Positions 1 to 9,083 are shown, counted from the first letter of the stretch. The stretch: 64,000 bases of DNA from Microbacterium festucae (GCF_025421715.1 NZ_JAOEFC010000003.1:248001-312000), one strand, 5' to 3'. Notes: generated from the letters alone by a model not told the origin. Translations and numbers: made by a program.

Positions 1-1250
1 ACCGGCGTGCCGCCGATCGTGTAGCTGCCGCCGGCGGGGAGGAACCGCACCAGCACGTGGGCGAGGGTCGTCTTGCCGGCGCCGCTCGTGCCGACCACCA
101 GCAGCCGCTCCCCGGGGTGCACGTCGAGGTCGATGCCGTGCAGGGCGGCATCGGCGGTGCCCGGCCACGACGCGGTGACCCCGCGCAGCCGCAGGCCGTC
201 GCCGAGGGCGGGACCGGTGCCGGTGGGGGTGCGCAGCTCGCCGGTCGGGTCGGCGGTGTCGGCGGGCGGCACCGCGTCGGCGATGCGCTCGGCGGCCGCG
301 CGCACTTGCCGCCACGAGGAGGCGGCCAGCGGCACCGCGGCGAACACCTCGAACACCGCCATCGGCACGAGCACGACGACCGCCAGCGCCGGGCCGTCGA
401 GCGCGCCCGACAGCACGCCGGGGGCGGCGACCAGCACCGCCAGCAGCGTCGCGGCACCGGCCAGCAGCGACACGACGGCGCCGGTGGCGGCCTGCGCGCT
501 CGCGCGGCGGGTGACGGCGCGGCGCAGGGCCTCGTCGGCGGCGCGGATGCGGGCGGCACTGTCACCGGCGGCCCCGCACGCCATGAGCACGTCGAGGCTG
601 CCGAGGTGGTCGAGCACGGCATCGGCGAGGCGGCCGCGCAGCGGCGCGATCGCGCGCTCGGCGCGCGCGCCCCACACCCACCCCGATGCGGTCGCGAGCA
701 CCGCGGCCATCGCGAGGCAGGCCAGCAGCGTGAGTGCCGCCGGCCACCACAGCGCCGCCACGAGTGCGACGGCCGCCAGTGCCACCGTGGCCGACGAGAC
801 GAGCGGCAGCACGACCCGCAGCGGCAGGTTCTGCAGCTCGTCGACGTCGTCGACCAGCGAGCCGAGCACCGACCCGCCGCGGGTGCGGGTCAGACCGTCG
901 GGGGCGGGCGGGATGAGGCGGCGCACCATGTCGGTGCGGGTGGTGGCGAGCTGACGCAGTGCCGCGTCGTGGCTCGTCAGACGCTCGAGGTAGCGGAACA
1001 CGGCGCGCGACAGGGCGAAGGCGCGCACGCCGACCACCGCCGCGGTGATGTACATGACGGCGGGCTGCTCGGCGGCGCGGACGATCAGCCACGCGCTCAC
1101 CGCGAGGAGGGCGACCGCCGAGGCCTCGGAGAGGAAGGCCGAGGCGGCGCCGGGCCAGAAGCGGCGGGCAGAGGGCATCGCGCCGCGCAGCACGTCGGCG
1201 GTCGTCACCCGTGCCGATGCCGGACGGGGAGGGGCGACGGGGGCGCTCAT
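1..1250 (-). CDS. cydC: CydC, thiol reductant ABC exporter subunit (3' part outside window)
   Basis: Half-transporter that pairs with CydD to export cysteine/glutathione to the cell exterior, a step needed to assemble cytochrome bd. Reading leftwards from the ATG at 1250 it has an ABC transmembrane domain with several hydrophobic segments (about residues 20-310), then the start of the nucleotide-binding domain, with a Walker A loop GTSGAGKT near residue 384. The window ends at about residue 416, so the signature motif, Walker B and stop lie outside. Its start overlaps the cydD stop by ATGA, which indicates translational coupling. Identification rests on fold, Walker A and the cydD/cydA/cydB neighbours. 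Confidence 0.9.
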   Translation of the reverse strand, partial: MSAPVAPPRPASARVTTADVLRGAMPSARRFWPGAASAFLSEASAVALLAVSAWLIVRAAEQPAVMYITAAVVGVRAFALSRAVFRYLERLTSHDAALRQLATTRTDMVRRLIPPAPDGLTRTRGGSVLGSLVDDVDELQNLPLRVVLPLVSSATVALAAVALVAALWWPAALTLLACLAMAAVLATASGWVWGARAERAIAPLRGRLADAVLDHLGSLDVLMACGAAGDSAARIRAADEALRRAVTRRASAQAATGAVVSLLAGAATLLAVLVAAPGVLSGALDGPALAVVVLVPMAVFEVFAAVPLAASSWRQVRAAAERIADAVPPADTADPTGELRTPTGTGPALGDGLRLRGVTASWPGTADAALHGIDLDVHPGERLLVVGTSGAGKTTLAHVLVRFLPAGGSYTIGGTP

Positions 1251-2899
1251 GCCGACACCTCCGCGGGCACCAGGTCGACGGTGCGGTCGGCGATGGCTGC
1301 GGCGCTGGACCGGTGCGAGACCAGCAGCACGGCCGCGCCGTCGTCGGCCAGACGTCGCACCGACTGCCACAGGGCCGCTTCGGTGACGGCATCCAGCGCG
1401 GCGCTCGGCTCGTCGAGGGCGATCACCGGTCCGGTGCCGCGCAGGTGCCGGTAGAACGCGCGGGCCACCGCCACGCGCTGGGCCTGGCCGCCGCTGAGCC
1501 CCGCGCCGAGCACCCCGAGCTCGGCGTCGGGGTCGATGCCGTCGGCTTCGGCCAGGGTCAGGGCGCGGGCGACCAGGTCGCGGTCGGCCTGCCGGTCGCC
1601 GAGGGCGACGTTGTCGGCGACGGTGCCCGACACCAGTCCCGGCTGCTGGCCGGCCCACGCCAGCCAGCGCGACGCGTCGAGGGTGTCGACCTCGTGGCCG
1701 CCGAAGGTCGCCGTGCCCTCGTGGGCGGCCGCGCCGCGCAGCACCGCGAGCAGGCTCGATTTGCCGGCGCCGCTCGGCCCCCGCACCAGCACGACCTCGC
1801 CGGCGGCGACCCGCAGCGAGACGGGCGGCAGCAGCCGCTCACCGCGGCGCACGCGCACCCCGTCGACCACCAGGTCGCCGGTCGCGGGTGGGGCGGCGAC
1901 GGCGCGCTCGGGGGCGGCGCGGGCGGCGTCGAGTACCGCGAACACGTCATCGGTGGCGGCCACGCCCTCGGCGGCGGCGTGGAACTGCACGCCCACCTGG
2001 CGCACCGGCAGGTAGGCCTCGGGCGCCAGCAGCAGCACGAACAGGCCCACCGTCAGTGCCAGCGTGCCGTCGAGCAGGCGGAACCCGATGGTCACCGCGA
2101 CGATGGCCACCGAGATGGAGGCGAGGAACTCCAGTGCGAAGCCGGAGAGGAACGAGACGCGCAGCACCCGCATCGTCTCGCGCCGGTAGCCGGCGGTCAC
2201 CCGCTCGATCGAGTCGACGGCGCGGTGCTGGCGGCCGAACACCTTGAGGGTCGACAGGCCCCGCACCGTATCGGCGAAGCGCGCCGCGAGGCGGCCGAGC
2301 GTCTGCCACTGCTTCTGCTGCACCGTGCGGGTGGCCAGGCCGATGAGCACCATGAACAGCGGGATCAGCGGGAGGGTGAGCAGCACCGTGAGCCCCGAGA
2401 TCCAGTCCATCCACCACATCACCGCGACGAGGATCGGCGTGGCGATCGCCGTCTGCGCCAGCTGCGGGAGGTACCGGCCGAAGTAGGCGTCGAGGGCGCC
2501 GAGCCCGCGTCCGGCGGTCACGGCCAGCCGCGCGGTGCTCGCCCCGGCCAGCCAGCCGGCGCCCAGCCGGTCGACGGCCGTCATCAGCTGGGCGCGCAGC
2601 TGCCCCTGCACGCGGGCAGCGGCACGGGCGGCGATGTCTTCGCGCAGCCACAGCAGCGCGGCGCGCAGCGCGATGACGCCGAGAAGGGGGAGCACGACGG
2701 GTGCGAGGTCGTCGCCGGCGACGGCGCGCACGACCGCCTGGGTCACCAGCCACGCGAACGCGACGATCGTGAGGGTCTGGGCGAGGCCCAGCAGCGCGAT
2801 CGCCACGACGAACCGGCGGGATGCCGACGCGTAGCGCAGCAGCCGGGGGTCGACCGGTCCGGCGAAGCCTTTCGGCTTGGGCGGATCCGTCGAAGCCAT
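1247..2899 (-). CDS. cydD: CydD, thiol reductant ABC exporter subunit
   Basis: Membrane ABC half-transporter of 550 aa, partner of CydC. An N-terminal six-helix transmembrane domain is followed by a nucleotide-binding domain with Walker A GPSGAGKSS, signature LSGGQAQR and Walker B VIALDEPSAALD. The start is the ATG at 2899; a CATCAT hexamer lies six bases upstream and could be a -10 for a leaderless message. The gene is on the same strand as cydAB but separated from cydB by the oppositely oriented moaA, so it probably needs its own promoter in 2900-3013. It ends inside the cydC start (ATGA). Confidence 0.93.
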   Translation of the reverse strand: MASTDPPKPKGFAGPVDPRLLRYASASRRFVVAIALLGLAQTLTIVAFAWLVTQAVVRAVAGDDLAPVVLPLLGVIALRAALLWLREDIAARAAARVQGQLRAQLMTAVDRLGAGWLAGASTARLAVTAGRGLGALDAYFGRYLPQLAQTAIATPILVAVMWWMDWISGLTVLLTLPLIPLFMVLIGLATRTVQQKQWQTLGRLAARFADTVRGLSTLKVFGRQHRAVDSIERVTAGYRRETMRVLRVSFLSGFALEFLASISVAIVAVTIGFRLLDGTLALTVGLFVLLLAPEAYLPVRQVGVQFHAAAEGVAATDDVFAVLDAARAAPERAVAAPPATGDLVVDGVRVRRGERLLPPVSLRVAAGEVVLVRGPSGAGKSSLLAVLRGAAAHEGTATFGGHEVDTLDASRWLAWAGQQPGLVSGTVADNVALGDRQADRDLVARALTLAEADGIDPDAELGVLGAGLSGGQAQRVAVARAFYRHLRGTGPVIALDEPSAALDAVTEAALWQSVRRLADDGAAVLLVSHRSSAAAIADRTVDLVPAEVSA

Positions 2900-3013
2900 G
2901 CTTCGATGATGCCACCCCGCCGCGGCCCCTCCTCGCCCGCGGGCCGGAACTTTCAGCCTGCCTGCAGGCGCCGTTGTCACGGCCGTCTCCGCGCCGACCG
3001 GTGGTGGCGCAGG

Positions 3014-3019
3014 TACCCT
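3014..3019 (+). promoter_or_regulatory. -10 hexamer of moaA (leaderless)
   Basis: TACCCT lies six bases before the moaA ATG with no Shine-Dalgarno sequence between, the actinobacterial leaderless arrangement in which transcription starts at the A of ATG. Confidence 0.55.
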
Positions 3020-3025
3020 CGAACC

Positions 3026-4078
3026 ATGCCCGCCGTCAACCTCTCCCTCACGCCCCGGCCCGCCGCCGTCGCGGCGCCGGAAGAGGGGGCCCTGGTCGAC
3101 CGATTCGGGCGCGTGCACCGCGACCTGCGCATCTCCCTCACCGACCGCTGCTCGCTGCGTTGCACCTACTGCATGCCCGAGCAGGGCAACGAGTGGCTGG
3201 CGCGCAACGGCATCCTCACCGCCGACGAGATCGAGCGCGTCGCCACCATCGCCGCGGCCGCGGGCATCACGACCTTCCGTCTCACTGGCGGCGAACCGCT
3301 GCTGCGCACCGACCTGATCGACATCGTGGCGCGACTGGCGCGCATCGCCGGGCCCGCCGGGCCGGTGGAGATCGCGATGACGACCAACGGCATCCGCCTG
3401 GGCGAGAAGCTGCCGGCGCTCATCGACGCGGGCCTGTCGCGCCTGAACATCTCCATCGACACGCTCGACCGCGAGCGCTTCCACGCCCTCACCCGCCGCG
3501 ACCGCCTCGACGACGTGCGCGCCGGCATCGCGGCCGCCGCCGCCTCGGGCCTGCGCCCCCTCAAGCTCAACGCCGTCGCCATGCGCGGTGTCAACGACGA
3601 CGAGCTCGTCGACCTGGTCGAGTTCGCCCTCGCCCACGACGCGCAGATGCGCTTCATCGAGCAGATGCCGCTGGATGCCGGTCACACCTGGGACCGCAAC
3701 ACCATGGTCACCCGGGAGGAGATCCTCGCCGCCCTGGCCACCCGCTGGGACATCGAGCCGGTCCCCGCCCGCGGCGGCGCCCCCGCCGAGCGCTTCGTGC
3801 TCGACGGCGGTCCGGCCACCGTCGGCGTCATCGCCTCGGTCACCGCGCCGTTCTGCGGCGACTGCGACCGGCTGCGCCTCACCGCCGACGGGCAGCTGCG
3901 CAACTGCCTGTTCTCGCTCGACGAGTACGACCTGCTGCCTGTGCTGCGCTCGGGGCAGGGCGACGACGCCGTCGAGGCGATCCTGCGCAGCTGTGTGCAC
4001 GGCAAGCTCCCCGGTCATGCGATCGACGACCCCTCGTTCCTCCAGCCCGCCCGCGGCATGAACGCGATCGGCGGCTGA
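3026..4078 (+). CDS. moaA: GTP 3',8-cyclase MoaA
   Basis: Radical SAM enzyme converting GTP to 3',8-cyclo-7,8-dihydroGTP, the first committed step of molybdenum cofactor synthesis. In 350 aa it shows the radical SAM cluster motif C42-x3-C46-x2-C49, a TGGEPLL segment, the second auxiliary cluster C277-x2-C280-x13-C294, and the conserved C-terminal Gly-Gly. The start at 3026 fits a leaderless promoter. It is divergent from cydD and convergent with cydB, thus placed inside what is usually a continuous cydABDC cluster. No other moa/moe/mog gene is in the window. Confidence 0.96.
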   Translation: MPAVNLSLTPRPAAVAAPEEGALVDRFGRVHRDLRISLTDRCSLRCTYCMPEQGNEWLARNGILTADEIERVATIAAAAGITTFRLTGGEPLLRTDLIDIVARLARIAGPAGPVEIAMTTNGIRLGEKLPALIDAGLSRLNISIDTLDRERFHALTRRDRLDDVRAGIAAAAASGLRPLKLNAVAMRGVNDDELVDLVEFALAHDAQMRFIEQMPLDAGHTWDRNTMVTREEILAALATRWDIEPVPARGGAPAERFVLDGGPATVGVIASVTAPFCGDCDRLRLTADGQLRNCLFSLDEYDLLPVLRSGQGDDAVEAILRSCVHGKLPGHAIDDPSFLQPARGMNAIGG

Positions 4079-4080
4079 CG

Positions 4081-4101
4081 GCCGCACCTCGCGGGTGCGG
4101 C
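4081..4101. terminator. Hairpin between moaA and cydB
   Basis: GCCGCACC-TCGCG-GGTGCGGC, a perfect 8-bp stem with 5-nt loop, starts three bases after the moaA stop and lies between two convergent genes. No U-tract follows, as is common in high-GC actinobacteria. It could act in both directions. Confidence 0.6.
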
Positions 4102-4151
4102 GGCGTCGACCGCCGATCGGCTCTGCTGGCTGCAGGTCGGGTGCTCCCGGT

Positions 4152-5183
4152 TCAGTGCGCGTCGGCCGCGGCCTTCTCGATCGTCGAGCGGGTGACCCGT
4201 TTGCGGAAGATCCAGTAAGTCCAGGCCTGGTAGGCGAGCACCAGCGGCAGGAAGATCACCGCGGCCCACGTCATGATCCCGAGCGTGTAGTCGGTGCTCG
4301 AGGCGTTCTCGATCGTCAGGCTGAAGGCCGGGTCGGTCGACGACGGCATCACGAACGGGAACAGCGCCAGCCACAGCGTCAGCACGGCGAACACGATCGA
4401 CACGGCGCCCGCGGCGAAGGCCCGGCCGTCACGGTCGATCCAGTTGAAGACCACGGATGCCAGCAGCGCCACGGCGGCCACCACGCCGCATCCGATCACG
4501 GCCCACAGCAGCGGCGCCTCGCGGCCCGCGGCGATGAAGATCGTCCACACCACGGTGCCGGCGGCGAAGACGACCGTGGGGAGGGCGAGCTTCTTGCCCA
4601 GCGCCTGGGCGTCGTGGTGCACCTCGCCGTCGGTCTTGAGCCCGATGAAGTACACGCCGTGCAGGAAGAACAGCAGCAGCGTGGTCACGCCCACCCACAG
4701 GCCGTAGGGGTTCAGCAGCGTCAGCAGCGACCCGGTGAACTCGTGGTCGGCGTCCAGCGGCACGCCCTGCACGATGTTGCCCACCGCGACGCCCCACAGC
4801 AGCGCCGGCAGCGCCGAACCGATGACGATCATCCGGTCGTAGCGGCGCCGCGAGCGCTCGTCGGTGGCACGGTGGCGGTACTCGAACGAGACGCCCCGCA
4901 GGATGAGCGCCAGCAGGATGAGCAGCAGCGCCAGGTAGAACCCGCTGAACAGCGTCGCGTACCACTCCGGGAACGCGGCGAACAGGCAGGCGCCGGCGAC
5001 GATGACCCAGGTCTCGTTGAGATCCCAGACCGGGCCGATCGTGTTGATGATCTGTCGGCGGGCGACGTCGGTCTTGCCCAGGAAGGGCAGCGACATGCCC
5101 ACACCGAAGTCGAAGCCGTCGAGGACGAAGTAGCCGACGAACAGCACGCCGACGATGAAGAACCAGAGGTACGCGAGATCCAT
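4152..5183 (-). CDS. cydB: Cytochrome bd ubiquinol/menaquinol oxidase subunit II
   Basis: Integral membrane subunit II (343 aa, about nine hydrophobic segments) of the quinol-oxidising bd terminal oxidase, which reduces O2 to water with high affinity. The N-terminal stretch with YFVLDGFDFGVGM and the segment GPVWDLNETWVI are typical of CydB. The ATG at 5183 is preceded by AGGAG. Only nine bases separate it from the cydA stop, so the two are co-transcribed. It converges on moaA. Confidence 0.95.
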   Translation of the reverse strand: MDLAYLWFFIVGVLFVGYFVLDGFDFGVGMSLPFLGKTDVARRQIINTIGPVWDLNETWVIVAGACLFAAFPEWYATLFSGFYLALLLILLALILRGVSFEYRHRATDERSRRRYDRMIVIGSALPALLWGVAVGNIVQGVPLDADHEFTGSLLTLLNPYGLWVGVTTLLLFFLHGVYFIGLKTDGEVHHDAQALGKKLALPTVVFAAGTVVWTIFIAAGREAPLLWAVIGCGVVAAVALLASVVFNWIDRDGRAFAAGAVSIVFAVLTLWLALFPFVMPSSTDPAFSLTIENASSTDYTLGIMTWAAVIFLPLVLAYQAWTYWIFRKRVTRSTIEKAAADAH

Positions 5184-5192
5184 CGTGTGCTC

Positions 5193-6635
5193 CTAGTAGA
5201 CCGTGGCCAGGGTGTCGTCGTGCGGTGCGGAGTCCTCGCCGGGCGGCGCGATCTCTTCGGGGCCCTTCTGGGCGGCACGGACGATGAGTTTGAACTCCAC
5301 CACCGCCAGGACGGCGTAGATGGCGGTGAAGGCGATGAGCGAGATGAGCACGTTCCAGCCGGGCACCGAGGGCGAGACGCCGTCTTCGGTGAGCATGAGG
5401 CCGAACACGATCCAGGGCTGGCGGCCCATCTCGGTGAACACCCAGCCGACGAGGCTGCCGAGCATCGGCAGCGGCGCCGCCCAGATCGCGACCCGCCAGG
5501 CCCACTGCGGCACCGGGCGCTTCGCGTTCTTGCGGGTGAGCCACAGGCCCGCGACGGCGATGAGCGCGGCGAGCCCGCCGAAGCCCATCATCCAGCGGAA
5601 CGACCAGTAGGTGACCCAGATGGTGGGGGCGAAGCTCAGGCCCTCGCCGCCGAGCTGGTCGGCCCACGCCGGCCACTGCGCGGCGTACTGGGCGTTGAGG
5701 TCGTTGATGCCCTCCACGCAGCCGTCGAGGGTGTGCGTCGACAGGAACGACAGCAGGTAGGGCACGCGCAGCGACCAGATCTCGCTCGTGCCGTCGGGGG
5801 TGCCCAGCGAGAAGATCGAGAACGAGGCATCCGCGCCGCACGCGGTGTTGTAGAGCGCTTCGGCGGCGGCCATCTTCATCGGCTGGGTGGCGACCATCTG
5901 CAGGCCCAGCAGATCGCCCGACACGGCGACGCCGGCGAACGAGATCACCAGGAACCACAGCCCGAACCGCAGCGCCTTGCGCATGCTCTCCAGGTGCTGG
6001 CCGCGGCGCAGGTGCCAGGCGGCGGTGGCGATGACCACGGCCGCGGCGAACATGAACGCCGCGAAGATCGTGTGCGGGAATGTGGCCAGCACCACCCGGT
6101 TGGTGAGCACCGCGAAGAAGTCGGTGAGCTCGGCGCGCCCGCCGTCTGCGGCCATGGTGTAGCCGACCGGGTTCTGCATGAACGAGTTGGCGGCGAGGAT
6201 GAAGTAGGCCGAGAGGGTCGCGCCGATCCAGGCGACCCAGATGCTCGCCAGGTGCAGGCCGCGGGGCAGGCGGTTCCACCCGAAGATCCACAGGCCGAGG
6301 AAGGTGGCTTCGAGGAAGAAGGCGAGGAGGCCCTCGAAGGCCAGCGGCGCCCCGAACACGTCGCCGACGAAGCGCGAGTAGGCCGACCAGTTCATGCCGA
6401 ACTGGAACTCCTGGACGATGCCGGTGACCACGCCCATCGCGAAGTTGATGAGGAACATGCCGCCGAACAGGCGGGTCAGCTGCAGCCACTTCACGTCGCC
6501 GGTGCGGTGCCACACCGTCTGGAAGATGGCCACGACCAGGCCCATGCCGAGGGTGAGCGGCACGAAGATGTAGTGGTACAGCGTCGTCAGGCCGAACTGC
6601 CATCGGGCGAGGATCAGCGGATCCAGGAACTCCAT
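5193..6635 (-). CDS. cydA: Cytochrome bd oxidase subunit I
   Basis: Haem-bearing subunit I (480 aa) of the bd quinol oxidase. Visible landmarks are the N-terminal His (H21, matching the b595 ligand position), repeated hydrophobic helices, and the conserved MGRQPWIVFG segment in the second half. The quinol (Q) loop looks short, as in Gram-positive CydA. The ATG at 6635 follows a GAGGGGAAG stretch. Upstream lie three direct repeats (6728-6784) and the co-directional regulator gene, so expression is likely controlled there. Confidence 0.95.
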   Translation of the reverse strand: MEFLDPLILARWQFGLTTLYHYIFVPLTLGMGLVVAIFQTVWHRTGDVKWLQLTRLFGGMFLINFAMGVVTGIVQEFQFGMNWSAYSRFVGDVFGAPLAFEGLLAFFLEATFLGLWIFGWNRLPRGLHLASIWVAWIGATLSAYFILAANSFMQNPVGYTMAADGGRAELTDFFAVLTNRVVLATFPHTIFAAFMFAAAVVIATAAWHLRRGQHLESMRKALRFGLWFLVISFAGVAVSGDLLGLQMVATQPMKMAAAEALYNTACGADASFSIFSLGTPDGTSEIWSLRVPYLLSFLSTHTLDGCVEGINDLNAQYAAQWPAWADQLGGEGLSFAPTIWVTYWSFRWMMGFGGLAALIAVAGLWLTRKNAKRPVPQWAWRVAIWAAPLPMLGSLVGWVFTEMGRQPWIVFGLMLTEDGVSPSVPGWNVLISLIAFTAIYAVLAVVEFKLIVRAAQKGPEEIAPPGEDSAPHDDTLATVY

Positions 6636-6727
6636 GCTCGTCTTCCCCTCGGTCGGGCGGGTCTTCCTCGGGACTGAAGGTACACAGAGTGCTCCCAGCC
6701 TTCCAGGGGCCCCGCGCCGTGTTTAAT

Positions 6728-6784
6728 CGGTCGGCGGACTCGTGTTGCTCGGTCGGTGGATTCAGGCGCGCTGTCGGTGGGCTC
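6728..6784. repeat. Three direct repeats upstream of cydA
   Basis: CGGTCGGCGGACTC (6728-6741) and CGGTCGGTGGATTC (6750-6763) are followed by a weaker copy at 6771-6784, spaced 22 and 21 bases, about two helical turns. The last copy runs into the stop codon of the regulator gene. The block is 93-150 bases upstream of cydA, so it could be an operator array, or simply a small tandem duplication of the 3' end of the regulator (20-bp units at 6752 and 6773, 18 of 20 identical). Confidence 0.4.
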
Positions 6785-7403
6785 AGGCGCGCGCGGCGAG
6801 CATCAGCTGGATCACGCAGTCGCGCGGGTCGCAGGAGGTGCGCATCCCGTCGATCGCCAGCGGGCCGCCGGCCTGGTTGAGGACGGACTGCATGAGTCCC
6901 AGGTGCACGGCGCACAGCACCTCGCGGTGGGCGGCCTGTGCTTCGGCCTGCGCGCAGGGGGTCAGTTCGACGGTGAGGTTCGTCTCGTCGATGATCGGGT
7001 CGAACCCGGCGTCGATGAGGTCTTCGACCAGCGCGTCGACCTGGTGCAGCGCGTCGGTCTCGAGCACGGGCGGAGCGCCGGGCAGCACGCGGCGCATGAG
7101 GTCGCCGCGCTGGGCGGCGTCTTTGACCTTGCGCTCCTGCACCGCGCTGAAGGTGGCCTCGCCGTCGGCGGCGCTGTAGAGCACGCGCGGCCGGCCCCGC
7201 GTGGTGCGGTGCTCGGTCTCGGCGACGACGTAGCCGTCTTCGATGAGTCGCTGCAGGTGCTCGCGGACGGTGTTGGGGTGCAGGTCGGTCGCGCCGACCA
7301 CATCGGCGACCGTGCGCTGGGGCTCACGCTGGATCAGATTGAGGATCTCGACGCGGGAGTAGCTGGAAATCGCGCTGTAGGTGAGCGGTCGTCCTGAGGT
7401 CAT
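6783..7403 (-). CDS. HTH regulator with four C-terminal cysteines (SufR/ArsR-like)
   Basis: Predicted DNA-binding protein of 206 aa. Residues about 15-75 form a winged helix with the recognition region HPNTVREHLQRL and a wing GRPRVLY. The C-terminal half carries four cysteines (about C150, C164, C191, C196; spacing C-x13-C-x26-C-x4-C), a pattern like the iron-sulfur-binding SufR-type regulators, so O2/NO or redox sensing is inferred. The start at 7403 is preferred over the ATG at 7412 because an AATAAT -10 lies seven bases upstream and overlaps the longer reading. It is followed on the same strand by cydAB, its likely target. Confidence 0.7.
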   Translation of the reverse strand: MTSGRPLTYSAISSYSRVEILNLIQREPQRTVADVVGATDLHPNTVREHLQRLIEDGYVVAETEHRTTRGRPRVLYSAADGEATFSAVQERKVKDAAQRGDLMRRVLPGAPPVLETDALHQVDALVEDLIDAGFDPIIDETNLTVELTPCAQAEAQAAHREVLCAVHLGLMQSVLNQAGGPLAIDGMRTSCDPRDCVIQLMLAARA

Positions 7404-7410
7404 ACCACTC

Positions 7411-7416
7411 ATTATT
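7411..7416 (-). promoter_or_regulatory. -10 hexamer of the cyd-linked regulator
   Basis: On the minus strand AATAAT is followed by seven bases and the ATG at 7403, consistent with a leaderless message. It is the most AT-rich point between the divergent regulator and esterase genes. Confidence 0.5.
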
Positions 7417-7546
7417 CACGTTTTTCACGGTCAGTCCAGTGGTCTGAGCACATCGGTTCTTCCGGTCCCCTGGCAGGTCTTTTCCGACGGTGCGTCGGGG
7501 TGGGATTCCGCAGGTGCCGCGCCGTACTCTTCTGCAAGGAGGCATG

Positions 7547-8860
7547 ATGAACATCTGGCAGCTGCAGGTCATCGACGGACCGTTCCCGTGGGCGGTCTAC
7601 GCCCTGGCGGCCGTGCTCGTCGTCATCCTCGTCGTGCGGCGGTGGCGCCGGCGGGCGCTGCGCTGGGCGCTGGTCGGCGCGGTCATCGGCGGCCTCATCG
7701 CCACCGCGGTGTGGGTCTACGCCAACGTCTCGCTCGTCTTCGGCGACCCGCTGCCGCTGGCGGCCCTCGCGTGGGCGGGCGCGGCACTGGCCGCCTCGGG
7801 GTTCGCCCTGGGCGGGCTCGTCGGCGCGCGCGTGTGGCGGCGCATCGTCTCGATCCTCGCGGTGCCGGTGTTCCTGTTCACCGCCATGCTCGGCATCAAC
7901 GACTGGTACGACCTCAACCCCACCCTCGGCAGCATCTTCGGCATCTCGGGATTGAACGAGCTCGACCTGCCCGACGGTGCGTCGACCGCCGCGGCGCCGG
8001 CACCCGACGCGCAGATCTATCAGACCTGGCAGGCGCCGGCGGGGATGCCTGCCAAGGGCACGCGCGGCACGCAGAAGATCCCGGCGACCGCGTCGGGTTT
8101 CGATGCGCGCGACGCCGGCATCTACCTGCCGCCCGCCGCCCTGGGCGCCGACGCCCCCGCGCTGCCGCTGGTCATCATGATGATGGGCCAGCCCGGCAAC
8201 CCCGATCCGACCGCCATCGGCGACGTGCTCGACGAATTCGCCGCGCAGCACGACGGCCTGGCGCCCATCGTCATCGTCGCCGATCAGCTCGGTCAGGACG
8301 GCGCAGACCCGGCCGGCAACGACCCCGCGTGCGCCGACTCGCAGGGCTTCGGCAACGCGCGCACCTACATCACCACCGACGTCGTGGCCTGGGCGAAGCA
8401 GAACCTGCACATCATCGACGACCCGCGCTACTGGGTGATCGCCGGCTACTCCAACGGCGGCGGATGCGCCATCACCTACGGGGCCGCCTTCCCCGAGAAG
8501 TGGAAGAACATCCTCGACGTGTCGGGCGAGGAATTCCCCGGGTCGGAGCGGGTCGACCAGACCCTCGCCACCGTCTACGGCGGCGACCAGAGCGCGTTCG
8601 AGGCCTCCAAGCCCGTCACCATCATGCAGAAGGCCCCCGCCGGCGCCTACCGCGGCATGACCGCGGTGTTCACCGCCGGCTCCGACGACCCCGGATTCTC
8701 TGCCGCCTCGGTCAAACTCGCCGACCAGGCCAAGGCGGTCGGCATGACCGTCACCCAGTACGAGGTCCCCGGCGCCGGCCACACCGGCCCCGCCCTCGCC
8801 GGCGGCCTGGAGGAGGGCTTCTCCGTGCTCTACCCCGTGCTCGGTCTCTCGGCCGGGTAG
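7547..8860 (+). CDS. Membrane-anchored alpha/beta-hydrolase (esterase family)
   Basis: Protein of 437 aa with about four N-terminal transmembrane helices (residues 10-130) and an extracytoplasmic alpha/beta-hydrolase domain resembling esterase D/mycolyltransferase-like proteins. The nucleophile elbow is GYSNGG; a late GAGHTG supplies a plausible catalytic His. An oxyanion-type stretch LPLVIMMMGQPG precedes the elbow. AAGGAGG at 7536-7542 gives a four-base spacing to the ATG at 7547 and only one base to the ATG at 7544, so 7547 is chosen. The substrate is unknown. It is divergent from the cyd regulator. Confidence 0.75.
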   Translation: MNIWQLQVIDGPFPWAVYALAAVLVVILVVRRWRRRALRWALVGAVIGGLIATAVWVYANVSLVFGDPLPLAALAWAGAALAASGFALGGLVGARVWRRIVSILAVPVFLFTAMLGINDWYDLNPTLGSIFGISGLNELDLPDGASTAAAPAPDAQIYQTWQAPAGMPAKGTRGTQKIPATASGFDARDAGIYLPPAALGADAPALPLVIMMMGQPGNPDPTAIGDVLDEFAAQHDGLAPIVIVADQLGQDGADPAGNDPACADSQGFGNARTYITTDVVAWAKQNLHIIDDPRYWVIAGYSNGGGCAITYGAAFPEKWKNILDVSGEEFPGSERVDQTLATVYGGDQSAFEASKPVTIMQKAPAGAYRGMTAVFTAGSDDPGFSAASVKLADQAKAVGMTVTQYEVPGAGHTGPALAGGLEEGFSVLYPVLGLSAG

Positions 8861-8863
8861 GCG

Positions 8864-8964
8864 GGTGGCGGCATCCGCGGGCCACGCATTTCGGAGGGTG
8901 CGATCCATCTCGGAGGATGCGCCCGGAATCCTCCGAGTCGGGTGCTGCGCTCCGAACTCGATGC
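8864..8964. repeat. REPIN-like palindromic repeat, copy 1
   Basis: Nested inverted repeat. The inner stem CTCGGAGGAT (8909-8918) pairs perfectly with ATCCTCCGAG (8928-8937) over a 9-nt loop. The outer arms are GCAT-TTCGGAG (8886-8896) and CTCCGAA...ATGC (8950-8964). A leading block from about 8864 (GTGGCGGCATCCGCGGG) is shared with copy 3. It lies just after the esterase stop. Confidence 0.8.
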
Positions 8965-9083
8965 TGCGGAGGGGACGTTGTCGGGGCGGGACGGCCCCGG
9001 GATCGCCGCTGCTGTGGTGCGGAGGGCGCAGGGGAGGCGCGCGCCGCAGCGAACGATCTGCGCGGCTCGGCATCCAAGGTTAA

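Noticed and set aside
1211..2915. Long plus-strand frames antisense to cydC and cydD
   Set aside because: They are mirror frames of strongly recognisable ABC transporter genes in high-GC DNA, rich in Arg, Pro and Gly, without any domain.
4095..6677. An 860-codon plus-strand frame antisense to cydB and cydA
   Set aside because: Low-complexity, His/Glu/Gln-rich composition produced by the complement of membrane protein codons; no start signal; both cyd genes are certain.
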